From JBFKUL01 sp041635755 (lineage in GTDB: Bacteria; Pseudomonadota; Gammaproteobacteria; Burkholderiales; SG8-39): a DNA stretch of 37,448 nt. Made by a program: the position numbers and the translations under genes. The stretch lies in assembly GCA_041635755.1 (NCBI GenBank), contig JBFKUL010000001.1, positions 1 to 37,448 of the forward strand. The letters are read 5' to 3'. Under the pieces are notes generated by a model. The model did not search any database, was not told the origin of the DNA, and saw only the letters and a list, made by a program, of their open reading frames with translations. Positions 9,106 to 17,078 of this stretch are shown piece after piece (within the stretch, counting starts at the first letter, position 1; every line of letters begins with the position of its first letter).

Positions 9106-10329
9106 ATGCTCTCGACAGGTTTCACTGCGCCACGAAAGCTCGCGCTTCCGCTGACGGCAGCGCTGATCGCCGCTGCGGCGGCGAGCGACGCGCGGGGACA
9201 ACCCGCGACCGCAGCGGGATGTCTCGAACCGGCGAGCTGGGTCTCGCTCGATGCCGAGCAACCGACCAAGGCCGCCGCCGCCGAGGTGCTGCGCAAGGCC
9301 GCCCGTCGCGACATCGTGCTGCTCGGCGAGCAGCACGATGTCGCCGAACACCACCGCTGGCAGCTGCAGACGCTCGCCTCGCTGTACCTGCTGCGGCCCC
9401 GCATGGTGATCGGCTTCGAGTCGTTTCCGCGCCGCGTCCAGCCGACGCTCGATCGCTGGGTCGCCGGCGAGCTCCTGGAGAAGGACTTCCTCGACCAGTC
9501 GGACTGGAGTGCGGTATGGAGCTACCCGCCCGAGCTTTACATGCCGCTGTTCGAGTTCGCCCGTATGAACCGTATCCCGATGGTCGCACTGAACGTCGAG
9601 CGCTCATTTACGCAGACCGTCACACGCAAGGGCTGGGACGCGGTGCCCGAAGCGCTGAGAGAGGGCGTCTCTCGACCGGCAGTGCCGCCGCCCGCGTATG
9701 TCGACGCGTTGCTCGAGGTCTACAAGCAACATGCGCGCGACGGCGCGACGCCCGACCGGGCGGCGAGCCGCGACGATGCGGAGTTCAGGAACTTCGTCGA
9801 CGCGCAAACGACATGGGACCGCGCCATGGCCGAGGCGTTGACACGCGCGCTGCATGGCGGCGCGCGGAACGATCGGCCGTTGGTCGTCGGCGTCATCGGT
9901 AGCGGACATCTGCGTTTTGGTCACGGTGTACCGCACCAGCTGCGTGCGCTTGGGGTGACCAGCATCGCAACCCTGCTGCCGATCGGGGCCGATGTCGATT
10001 GCGCCGAGGTCAAGACGGGACTGGCCGACGCCGTATTCGCGATCGCGAGGACTCCGCAGGCGCCGACACCCCGGCCGCGGCTTGGCGTGCGGCTGCAACA
10101 GGCCAACAACGAGATCACCTTGGTCGATGTGGTCCCTGAAAGCCTGGCAGAGGCGAGCGGGCTCAAGCGCGGCGACCGGATCGTGACGATCGCAGGCAAG
10201 GCGGTTACGGAGGTCGGCATCGTGATCGCGGCGGTGCGCGCGCAGCCCGCCGGAACCTGGCTGCCGATAGGCGTGCGGCGCGGAGACAGTAGCCTCGAGA
10301 TCATCGTCAAGTTTCCTCGCGAGCCGTGA
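9106..10329 (+). CDS. ChaN-like (haem-binding uptake, EreA/TraB-related) protein with C-terminal PDZ domain
   Basis: A 407-aa exported protein. An N-terminal signal peptide (about 33 residues, alanine-rich, ending near ARG-QP) is followed by a ChaN-like domain (about 55-300) with the signature VLLGEQHDVAEHHRWQLQ and MVIGFESFPRR, and a distal histidine in GVIGSGHLRFGHGVPHQL. Residues about 315-405 form a PDZ domain (PRLGVRLQQ, then LAEASGLKRGDRIVTIAGKAV). ChaN of Campylobacter is a haem-binding lipoprotein. Here there is no clear lipobox, so a soluble periplasmic location is likely. The stop overlaps the start of the next gene (GTGA), implying coupling to a periplasmic metallopeptidase. Haem binding is inference from the family. 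Confidence 0.82.
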   Translation: MLSTGFTAPRKLALPLTAALIAAAAASDARGQPATAAGCLEPASWVSLDAEQPTKAAAAEVLRKAARRDIVLLGEQHDVAEHHRWQLQTLASLYLLRPRMVIGFESFPRRVQPTLDRWVAGELLEKDFLDQSDWSAVWSYPPELYMPLFEFARMNRIPMVALNVERSFTQTVTRKGWDAVPEALREGVSRPAVPPPAYVDALLEVYKQHARDGATPDRAASRDDAEFRNFVDAQTTWDRAMAEALTRALHGGARNDRPLVVGVIGSGHLRFGHGVPHQLRALGVTSIATLLPIGADVDCAEVKTGLADAVFAIARTPQAPTPRPRLGVRLQQANNEITLVDVVPESLAEASGLKRGDRIVTIAGKAVTEVGIVIAAVRAQPAGTWLPIGVRRGDSSLEIIVKFPREP

Positions 10330-12347
10330 AACGGCCAGGTTTTCTCCTGCTCATCGCAACGAGCGTGCTCGTGCCGATGGCGGCGCACGCAACCCTGCCG
10401 CACCTCGATCTCGACCTGCGGCTTGATCCGAAATCGCGCGCGATGCACGCGGTTGCCGTCCTGCCTGGCGGGCAATCGCTTCGCTTCACGCTGCACCGCT
10501 CGCTCGAGGTCCGTTCCGCGTCGAGCGATGGCGTGCCGCTCGCGTTCGAAGCCGTCGGCGCTGCCAACTCCACTCGGCAATGGCACGTGCACACGCCGCG
10601 CGATACGGCCGTTCGTATCGAGTACGCCGGGACGCTGCCGACGCTCGATCGGTCGCTCACTCATCGCGATGTTCTGCAGAACATGACGCCGATGGCCTCG
10701 CCCGAAGGAAGCTTCTTACCGGCCGCAAGCGGCTGGTATCCCGCCCCCGGTCTCCAGTTCACGTATCGCCTGAAGCTGTCGCTGCCCGACGGGCAGCGTG
10801 GCCTGGTTGCAGGTCGCCTGGTCGACGAGGCCCTGCCCCGGGCCGAAGCGAAGTCCTACACGGCGACTTTCGAGTTTGCGCAGGGCGCCGACGGCATCGA
10901 TCTGATGGCAGGACCCTACACCGTGCGCGAGAAGATCGTACCGAGAGCGGCGGCACGCCCCCTGCGCGTGCGGACCTACTTCTACCCCGAGATCGAAACT
11001 CTTTCCAGCGACTATATCGAGGACAGCCTGCGTTACATCACTCAGTATTCGCGGAGTATCGGCGAGTATCCGTTTAGCGAGTTCTCGATCGTCGCAAGTC
11101 CGCTGCCGACCGGGTTCGGCATGCCCACGCTCACTTACATCGGCGCCCAGGTGCTGCGTTTGCCGTTCATCCGCGCCACGTCGCTTGGCCATGAGGTCCT
11201 GCACAATTGGTGGGGCAACGGCGTATCCGTCGACTACACCACCGGCAACTGGGCCGAGGGGCTCACCACGTTCATGGCCGACTACGCGAACAAGGAGCGA
11301 GAGTCGCCGCGGGCGGCGCTCGAAATGCGCCTCGGCTGGCTGCGGGACTTTGCGGCCGTGCCGGCAGACGATCAGCGCCCGCTGGTCGAGTTCCGCGCGC
11401 GTACGCATGGCGCCGCGGCGGCGCTCGGTTACGGCAAAGCTGCGATGCTGTTCTACATGCTGCGCGACCTGATCGGTGAGCAGGCCTTCGAGCAGGGTTT
11501 GCGCGATTTCTGGCGTGCAAAGCGCTTTCGCAAGGCCTCCTGGACCGATCTGCGCGAGGCCTTCGAAAGCGCTTCTCGCCGCCCGCTTGCCGACTTTTTT
11601 GCGCAGTGGCTCGAGCGTACAGGCGGGCCGGCATTGGAATTGGAGCGCGCGAGCGCGGCGCCAAACGACAAAGGGGGCTTCGACCTCTCCCTCAGCTTCT
11701 CCCAAGCGGCGCCGGCGTACCGGCTCAGCGTGCCCGTAGAGGTCGCCTCCGGCGCGGACTCGCGTACCTACCGAGTCGATATTGACGCGTTGACGCAGCA
11801 GGCAAGGATCGAGCTTGAGCGCGTGCCCGACGGGGTGCGCCTCGACCCGCAGCTACGCCTGTGGCGGATGCTCGCACCCGAGGAGTTGCCGCCGATCCTG
11901 CGGCAGTGGATCCTCGCTCGCTCGCCCCGGGTCGCGGTTGCGAGCGCGGATTCAGCGCTGCGCGAAGCAGCGCTTGCGCTCGCCGAGCGCCTCTTCGAGC
12001 GTAAGCCGGCCGTTATCTCGCACCTCCAAGCAGCCCTGAGGGACAACGAGCCGATCCTGCTCGCCGGCATCCATGCCGCCATCGATACGGAGCTCGCGCG
12101 AAGCGGCCTGCCGCCCCGGCCCGCGACGCTCGCAGGCCGCGGCAGCGCCCAGGTCTGGACGATCGCCGCCGCGCCCGGCAGGGCGCCCGTCGCCGTGGTC
12201 TCCGTGCGCGACGCGCCAGCGCTGCGCGAGCTGCGGCGGCCCCTGCCGCATTACGGCTCGCAGAGCTATCTCGCCTTTGACGGCGCACGAGCGATTGAGC
12301 GAGGCATTTGGCCTGCGGCGGGCAAAGTGCACGCCGTGGCAAGGTAA
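10326..12347 (+). CDS. Exported M1-family-like (gluzincin) metallopeptidase
   Basis: A 673-aa protein with a signal peptide (MKRPGFLLLIATSVLVPMAA, cleavage after AHA). The zinc site is HEVLH (289-293) followed by NWWGN and Glu311 in NWAEGLTTF, as in M1 aminopeptidases. Downstream, LGYGKAAMLFYMLRDLIGE (about 367-385) holds the likely transition-state tyrosine, and SWTDLREAFE, then FFAQWLERTGGPALEL, close the catalytic region. Two departures from classic M1 are visible: 17 rather than 18 residues separate the second His from the third ligand, and the GxMEN exopeptidase motif is replaced by GFGMPTLTYIG. A C-terminal region of about 150 residues shows no recognised domain. GTG 10326 overlaps the ChaN-PDZ stop, so the pair probably works together. 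Confidence 0.83.
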   Translation: MKRPGFLLLIATSVLVPMAAHATLPHLDLDLRLDPKSRAMHAVAVLPGGQSLRFTLHRSLEVRSASSDGVPLAFEAVGAANSTRQWHVHTPRDTAVRIEYAGTLPTLDRSLTHRDVLQNMTPMASPEGSFLPAASGWYPAPGLQFTYRLKLSLPDGQRGLVAGRLVDEALPRAEAKSYTATFEFAQGADGIDLMAGPYTVREKIVPRAAARPLRVRTYFYPEIETLSSDYIEDSLRYITQYSRSIGEYPFSEFSIVASPLPTGFGMPTLTYIGAQVLRLPFIRATSLGHEVLHNWWGNGVSVDYTTGNWAEGLTTFMADYANKERESPRAALEMRLGWLRDFAAVPADDQRPLVEFRARTHGAAAALGYGKAAMLFYMLRDLIGEQAFEQGLRDFWRAKRFRKASWTDLREAFESASRRPLADFFAQWLERTGGPALELERASAAPNDKGGFDLSLSFSQAAPAYRLSVPVEVASGADSRTYRVDIDALTQQARIELERVPDGVRLDPQLRLWRMLAPEELPPILRQWILARSPRVAVASADSALREAALALAERLFERKPAVISHLQAALRDNEPILLAGIHAAIDTELARSGLPPRPATLAGRGSAQVWTIAAAPGRAPVAVVSVRDAPALRELRRPLPHYGSQSYLAFDGARAIERGIWPAAGKVHAVAR

Positions 12348-12370
12348 GTTCGGCCTTTCAACGCGTCCCC

Positions 12371-12379
12371 TGCTATGAT
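12371..12379 (+). promoter_or_regulatory. Extended -10 element immediately upstream of the flavoprotein pair
   Basis: TGCTATGAT (TGn plus TATGAT) ends 6 nt before the GTG start at 12386, so transcription would begin at or next to the start codon. No good -35 is seen. The AT-rich run TATGATTTTTT stands out against the GC-rich background. Confidence 0.4.
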
Positions 12380-12385
12380 TTTTTC

Positions 12386-12889
12386 GTGCGCGCTGACGAG
12401 CGAGACCCACCCCTCCTGAATGCTGAGCACGCCGCCTTTATCCAGTGCGGCGTGTCGATCGGCGCCGCAACTCGAGGAAACAGCAACGAGCCCAAGGTCG
12501 CTCGCGCATTCGGCTGCCGAGTTTCCGCAGACCGGCGCCGGGTCGTGCTGCTTTTTCCAGTCAATCAGGCCGGCACATTCCTCGAGGCCGTCCGATTGAC
12601 CGGCACGATCGCGGTCGTGTTCAGTCAGCCCAGCACGCATCGCACGATCCAGCTGAAAGGGGTCGATGCCTCTGCGGCAACGCTCGAGCCCGAAGATGCG
12701 GCGCTCTGCGCGCGCTATGCCGAAGCGTTCGGCGACGACCTGCTGCGGCTCGGCTATCGGCGCGAGTTCTCAAACGCGATCCTGGCCTTCGATCCCTCCG
12801 ATCTGGCGGCCATCGCCTTCACACCCACGTCCGCCTACACTCAGACGCCCGGGCCTCAAGCCGGCACGCCGCTCAGGACCACCGCATGA
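12386..12889 (+). CDS. Pyridoxamine 5'-phosphate oxidase-like (split-barrel flavin-binding) protein
   Basis: A 167-aa protein with a PNPOx-like split barrel: FIQCGVSIGAATRG opens the barrel, then ARAFGCRVSADRRRVVLLFPV, a GTIAVVFSQPSTHRTIQLKG strand pair where such proteins contact FMN, and an acidic segment (EPEDAALCARYAEAFGDDLL). Unlike genuine PdxH it is short and lacks the C-terminal PLP-site motifs, so a flavin-dependent reductase or sensor role is more likely than vitamin B6 synthesis. GTG 12386 gives the family-like N-terminus (RADERDPPLLNAEHAAF). An ATG at 12375 is out of frame. The stop overlaps the next ATG (ATGA). Its actual ligand is unknown. Confidence 0.7.
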   Translation: MRADERDPPLLNAEHAAFIQCGVSIGAATRGNSNEPKVARAFGCRVSADRRRVVLLFPVNQAGTFLEAVRLTGTIAVVFSQPSTHRTIQLKGVDASAATLEPEDAALCARYAEAFGDDLLRLGYRREFSNAILAFDPSDLAAIAFTPTSAYTQTPGPQAGTPLRTTA

Positions 12890-14241
12890 GCCTCGGCGTG
12901 GACGCGATTCGTGAGTGCCTGGACGGCGCCGTGCCTGCGATCGTCGCCACCTGCGCGGAAGATGGCACGCCGAACGTCTCCTACGTCTCGCAGGTCCATT
13001 TCGTCGACAGTGAGCATGTCGCGCTCTCATTTCAGTTCTTCAACAAGACGCGCAAGAACGTACTCGCCAACCCGCGAGCAGCGGTGCAGGTGATCCATCC
13101 GGACACTGCGGCGCGCTATCGGATCGAGCTTGCGTATTTGCGCACAGAAACCGATGGGCCGCTGTTCGAATCGATGAAGGCAAAGCTCGCGGGAATCGCT
13201 TCCCATACGGGGATGAGCGGCGTGTTTCGTCTGCGCGGCTCGGACGTCTATCGCGTGCTCGACATCCAGCGCATCCCGGGCGGCGAGCTGCCGGCGCCGC
13301 CGCCGCAGCGAAATCTTCTTTCCGCGCTGCGTGCATGCAGTGAGCGGCTAGGCCAACGCAGCGACCTCTCCGCACTGCTCGACGAGGTGCTCGCCAGTCT
13401 TCAGGCGCAGTTCGACATTCGCCACGCGATGGTGCTGATGCTCGATGCGCCAAGGCAACGGCTCTACACCGTGGCGAGCTGCGGCTACCAGGAGTCCGGG
13501 GTTGGCTCCGAGATTGCGCTCGGCTGCGGCGTCATCGGCGTAGCTGCATCGCAGCGCACGCCGATTCGAATCGGCCACATGGCCACCGAGTACTCCTACA
13601 GTCAGGCGATGCGAGAAAGCGCCACGCAGGGCGGTCTGGCCGACAAGATCGAAACCGCAATTCCGTTTCCGGGTCTACCGAACGCTCACAGTCAAATTGC
13701 GGTGCCGATCTTGGCCAGCGGGCGCCTGCTCGGCGTACTGTTCGCAGAGAGCCGTGTCGACCTTCGCTTCGGCTACGACGACGAAGATGCGCTGGTCGCT
13801 GTCGCCGCCCAGCTCGGTACGGCGATCCACGCGCTGCAGCAGATCGCCGACAACCACGACGAGGCACCCGCAGTTGCGAACTCGCGCATCCCGGCCGCGG
13901 GCCACCCGGCGGTTATTCGGCACTACGCTGCGGACGACAGCGTATTCATTGACGACGATTACCTGATCAAGGGCGTTGCAGGCGCGATCTTCCGCAAGCT
14001 TATGCGCGACTACGCAGGTAGCCAACGCACGGATTTCACCAACCGCGAACTCAGGCTCGATCCGACGATCCGGCTGCCTGATCTTAGCGACAACCTCGAA
14101 GCGCGATTGATCCTGCTGGCGCGCAGGCTCGGAGAACGTTGCGCGTTCCTGCGCATTGAGAAGACCGGTCGCGGGCGCTTCCGACTGGTCGTCGGCCGAG
14201 CCGTGAAGTTGGTCGAGATCTCGGTCGACGCGGCGGCTTGA
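12886..14241 (+). CDS. Three-domain sensor-like protein: PNPOx-like flavin barrel, GAF, probable C-terminal winged helix
   Basis: A 451-aa cytosolic protein. Residues 1-135 form a second PNPOx-like barrel (PAIVATCAEDGTPNVSYVSQ, ALSFQFFNKTRKNVLANPRA). Residues about 145-320 are a GAF domain (LSALLDEVLASLQAQFDIRHA, GCGVIGVAA, IAVPILASGRLLGVLFAES). Residues about 345-451 are a compact basic/hydrophobic module (KGVAGAIFRKLMRDYAG, FTNRELRLDP, RLGERCAFLRIEKTGRGRF) that reads like a winged helix. The arrangement suggests a redox- or ligand-responsive regulator, but no DNA target is known. It is translationally coupled to the shorter flavin protein and converges on a hemerythrin-like gene 19 nt away. 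The open frame extends upstream to 12445, but ATG 12886 matches the barrel start. Confidence 0.72.
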   Translation: MSLGVDAIRECLDGAVPAIVATCAEDGTPNVSYVSQVHFVDSEHVALSFQFFNKTRKNVLANPRAAVQVIHPDTAARYRIELAYLRTETDGPLFESMKAKLAGIASHTGMSGVFRLRGSDVYRVLDIQRIPGGELPAPPPQRNLLSALRACSERLGQRSDLSALLDEVLASLQAQFDIRHAMVLMLDAPRQRLYTVASCGYQESGVGSEIALGCGVIGVAASQRTPIRIGHMATEYSYSQAMRESATQGGLADKIETAIPFPGLPNAHSQIAVPILASGRLLGVLFAESRVDLRFGYDDEDALVAVAAQLGTAIHALQQIADNHDEAPAVANSRIPAAGHPAVIRHYAADDSVFIDDDYLIKGVAGAIFRKLMRDYAGSQRTDFTNRELRLDPTIRLPDLSDNLEARLILLARRLGERCAFLRIEKTGRGRFRLVVGRAVKLVEISVDAAA

Positions 14242-14260
14242 GCTGCCGCGTCGCATTCGC

Positions 14261-15007
14261 TCAGGCGACCCGCGGAGTAGGCGCGAGCGCCTGCATCAGC
14301 TTCACCCGGTCGCGCTCGCGCAGGTGAGGCAAAACGGCCCCGAGCGTCCGATCGAAGACCTCCGTCGGCGCCTCGCGTTGCATCTGACTCAGCATGGTAG
14401 CCCGCTCGGCGGGCGCAAGCGAAGGCAGCATCCAATGCAGCCCAAGCTCCATCACCGATGGCGAAATGGAAGCAAGCAGCGCTTCGTGCACGCGATGGAG
14501 CTCCTCGTCGCTGTGCGTCGCCCATAGCGCCGCGTTGTTTTCCGTTTCCTCGATGTGCATATGCTCGAGATTCTCGGCAACGAACAACGCCAGATTGCGG
14601 TACAGGCGCAGGGCTGCGACGGCTCGTGCCTCGCCCGAGGCGAGCTCGACCACGCATAGATCTCCCTCAAGAGCGTCGATTGCTTCGACGTGAGCCACGT
14701 GATCCTTCGCGGTTGCGGTGGAAGCGCCGCTGCGCCGCGCCTCCATCGCGCTGTGCACGAAGTCGTTCTCGTGCTCGAGGTGGCTGCGGCAGAACGAGAG
14801 CAGCGCGCGCACGCGCCCCAGCGTCTGCACGACGTCCTCGGCATCGAACGGGTCCATGCGTCCCGAGGCGACCAGCGTATCGGCCATGAAGCTGCGCATG
14901 CCCTTGTGAATTGCGGTGTACAGATCCACACGGCTCTGCGCGATATCGTGCCTCGTCCGGGCATGGCGGTTCTGCCCATCGGAGATTCTTGCGACAGCTT
15001 GTCCCAT
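14261..15007 (-). CDS. Hemerythrin-like (HHE) domain protein
   Basis: A 248-aa soluble protein of helical bundle type. Candidate di-iron ligands follow the hemerythrin order: His34 (IHKGMR), His76-x3-Glu80 (SHLEHEND), His103/His106 (DHVAH) and His149-x3-Glu153 (ENLEHMHIEETEN). About 75 C-terminal residues form a further helical region (SPSVMELGLHWMLPSLAPAER). Such proteins bind oxygen, nitric oxide or iron and often act in nitrosative stress or iron-sulfur repair. ATG 15007 is preceded by AAGGGA. It is transcribed toward the flavin/GAF gene, stops separated by 19 nt. Three TTA-type direct repeats upstream suggest control by a response regulator. Confidence 0.8.
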   Translation of the reverse strand: MGQAVARISDGQNRHARTRHDIAQSRVDLYTAIHKGMRSFMADTLVASGRMDPFDAEDVVQTLGRVRALLSFCRSHLEHENDFVHSAMEARRSGASTATAKDHVAHVEAIDALEGDLCVVELASGEARAVAALRLYRNLALFVAENLEHMHIEETENNAALWATHSDEELHRVHEALLASISPSVMELGLHWMLPSLAPAERATMLSQMQREAPTEVFDRTLGAVLPHLRERDRVKLMQALAPTPRVA

Positions 15008-15091
15008 GTTGCGTCCCTTGAATGTGATGAGCGTTGCACGCTCGAGGACGCAAAGCTTAGAGATTGCCCGAGTGGGCGTTGCTAAATTGCG

Positions 15092-15119
15092 CTTAACTGA
15101 ACCCTAAGACTTTCTTAAG
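15092..15119 (-). promoter_or_regulatory. Three direct repeats at 11-bp period upstream of the hemerythrin-like gene
   Basis: Reading the minus strand: CTTAAG (15119-15114), CTTAGG (15108-15103) and GTTAAG (15097-15092), each start 11 bp from the last. An 11-bp direct repeat is the usual geometry for OmpR/PhoB-type response regulator dimers. The repeats end 85 bp before the ATG at 15007. The surrounding DNA is locally AT-rich. The regulator is not identifiable. Confidence 0.4.
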
Positions 15120-15219
15120 GCGCCGGACCCGAAGACCTAGGCGACGGAGGGGGCGCTTTCAGGAGGCCGCGTAGACACCAAGGCTGAATGCGCCTGCTTC
15201 TTTCGACTTAAGACCTGCC

Positions 15220-15612
15220 TTAGAAGTCGTACCGCGCCCTGACGACCAGCTCGTTGCCGCGTGGTTCACCGACCGGCGGCGACGACGCGACGAATCCGAC
15301 GGGCTCACCGATGCGAGCATTGGTCCCGGACCGAATGGGCTCAGCCGTGTCACCGGACTTAAATGCGAAGTCCAGCATCCACTTCTTCGGTTGCGCCGGT
15401 GCTGCGGCGAAATCGAACGATCGCTCGGTGAAGTTGCGTTTGGCACCGGAGGGCCGGCCCTCTAGCGACCCGACCGTCGTCGCACCGGACACGGTTACCC
15501 GCAGGCGCTCAAGGTTGATCGCGCTCGACCAATCGCCCGCAGTTGCAACCGGCGCCGAAAGGCAAAGGGCGCAGGCTACAAGCAGGTGTTGAATTCGCGG
15601 ATTGCAGGTCAT
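15220..15612 (-). CDS. Small secreted protein of unknown function
   Basis: A 130-aa product starting with a clear Sec signal peptide (MTCNPRIQHLLVACALCLSA, cleavage near ATA-GDW). The mature part, about 104 residues, is polar with a central RSFDFAAAPAQPKKWMLDFAF stretch. It ends in LVVRARYDF; a terminal Phe with alternating hydrophobics is reminiscent of outer-membrane beta-barrel C-termini. It is too short for a full barrel, so it may be a reduced or truncated relative. I do not recognise the family. The frame is open upstream to 15789, but the signal peptide fixes ATG 15612. No neighbour suggests a role. Confidence 0.5.
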   Translation of the reverse strand: MTCNPRIQHLLVACALCLSAPVATAGDWSSAINLERLRVTVSGATTVGSLEGRPSGAKRNFTERSFDFAAAPAQPKKWMLDFAFKSGDTAEPIRSGTNARIGEPVGFVASSPPVGEPRGNELVVRARYDF

Positions 15613-15877
15613 GTTTCGCGCGGTTCGGAGGTGGGCCCTTGTCCCGCGCTGCGGCAAGCGGGCTGATCCCATAGCTAGGCATGCTCCGCCTGGCGACCTT
15701 GACTGTCTGTGAAAGGCAACACAGTTCCACGAAAAATCAACCTTGGCCGACGCTCGCCGTGAAATTTGCCCGCAGGGAGCGAGGCCCAAAAACCGACTTC
15801 ATTCCTGGATCATGCGCGGGCCGGACCGGCCCTAGGCGCCCGTCACGTGGCCCGGAAATAGGCCGTGAAGTGCGAGA
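15613..15877. other. Intergenic region with one short hairpin; no gene seen
   Basis: These 265 nt between the small secreted gene and ychF show no credible ORF. The only structure noticed is the palindrome GGGCCGGACCGGCCC (15818-15832), about 45 nt past the ychF stop. It could end ychF transcription but has no T tract on either strand. Confidence 0.4.
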
Positions 15878-16972
15878 TCAGACGTTGAAGCGGAAGTGCA
15901 TGACGTCGCCATCCTGGACGACGTAGTCCTTGCCTTCGACCCGCAGCTTGCCGTTCTCCTTGGCACCCTGCTCGCCCTTGCAGGCGACGAAGTCGGCGTA
16001 GGTCGCCACTTCGGCGCGAATGAATCCGCGCTCGAAATCAGTGTGGATCACGCCCGCGGCCTGGGGCGCGGTCGCGCCGACATTCACCGTCCAGGCGCGC
16101 ACCTCCTTGGGCCCGACGGTGAAGTAGGTCTGCAGGCCGAGCAGCGCATAGCCGACGCGAATCAGCCGGTTGAGACCCGGCTCGTCGAGTCCCACGTCGG
16201 CGAGGAACGCGCGCTTGTCCTCGTCGGACATGTCGGCAAGCTGCGCTTCCAGCGCCGCGCAGATCGCCACCACGGGCGCTCCGTCCTTTGCGGCATAAGC
16301 TTCGACCGCAGCGAGCAGCGGATTGTCGCGAAAGCCGTTCTCGGCAACGTTTGCGACGTACATGGTCGGTTTCATTGTCAGCAGAAAGAGCGGTCTTAAG
16401 GTGGTCAGCTCTTCCTTCGACCAGGTGTGGGCGCGCGCCGGCCGTCCTTCGTCCAGCACCGCCTGAACCTTCTCGAGGACCGCCACCAGGCGTTGCGCTT
16501 CCTTGTCGCTCCCGGCCTTTGCAGCCTTCGCGTAGCGCGCAAGCTGCTTCTCGACGCTGGCAAGGTCCGCCAGTGCGAGCTCGGTGTGAATCGTCTCGAT
16601 ATCCGATACGGGATCGATCGTTCCCGAGACGTGCACGACGTTAGGGTCCTCGAAGCAACGCACCACGTGCGCAATCGCGTCGGTCTCGCGGATGTTGGCG
16701 AGGAACTGGTTTCCCAGCCCCTCGCCCTTCGAAGCGCCAGCGACCAGGCCGGCGATATCGACGAACTCCACCACCGCCGGGATCACCTTCTGCGGCCTGG
16801 CGATTGCCACGAGTGGCTCGAGCCGCGGGTCGGGCACCTCGACGATGCCGACGTTCGGCTCGATGGTGCAGAACGGATAGTTCTCCGCCGAGATCGATGC
16901 CTTGGTCAGAGCATTGAAAAGGGTCGACTTGCCGACGTTTGGCAAACCCACGATACCGCATTTGAGACTCAC
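15878..16972 (-). CDS. ychF: Redox-regulated ATPase YchF (Obg-related)
   Basis: A 364-aa cytosolic P-loop NTPase, universally conserved, that binds ribosomes and is linked to oxidative stress control. It has G1 GLPNVGKST (8-16), the G2 region ENYPFCTIEPNVG, G3 DIAGLVAGASKGEGLGN and NVAENG in place of NKxD, the change that makes YchF prefer ATP. A coiled-coil segment lies at about 130-195 and a C-terminal TGS domain ends in YVVQDGDVMHFRFNV. The length matches the family (363 in E. coli). It lies downstream of pth, the usual neighbour. Confidence 0.97.
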   Translation of the reverse strand: MSLKCGIVGLPNVGKSTLFNALTKASISAENYPFCTIEPNVGIVEVPDPRLEPLVAIARPQKVIPAVVEFVDIAGLVAGASKGEGLGNQFLANIRETDAIAHVVRCFEDPNVVHVSGTIDPVSDIETIHTELALADLASVEKQLARYAKAAKAGSDKEAQRLVAVLEKVQAVLDEGRPARAHTWSKEELTTLRPLFLLTMKPTMYVANVAENGFRDNPLLAAVEAYAAKDGAPVVAICAALEAQLADMSDEDKRAFLADVGLDEPGLNRLIRVGYALLGLQTYFTVGPKEVRAWTVNVGATAPQAAGVIHTDFERGFIRAEVATYADFVACKGEQGAKENGKLRVEGKDYVVQDGDVMHFRFNV

Positions 16973-17078
16973 GACCGGCTAGTCCCGCACTGCGGCGCGC
17001 GTGGCGCAACGGCACCGGAGCCGCTTTGTTGGAGCCTCCCCTGCCTGTCGGGCAAGTCGACGATGCTGTTCACGAAGC

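Noticed and set aside
12445..12885. N-terminal extension of the PNPOx-GAF protein
   Set aside because: It lies in another frame over the small PNPOx gene; ATG 12886 with ATGA overlap fits the barrel start.
15206..15224. Further CTTAAG/CCTTAG pair at the end of the small secreted gene
   Set aside because: The TTA cores are 12 bp apart and lie in coding sequence, so it does not extend the 11-bp array.
15699..15728. ECF-like promoter (GGAAC and GTCAA) upstream of the small secreted gene
   Set aside because: Spacing between the two elements is 20 bp from GGAAC to GTCAA, too long for the RpoE-type arrangement.
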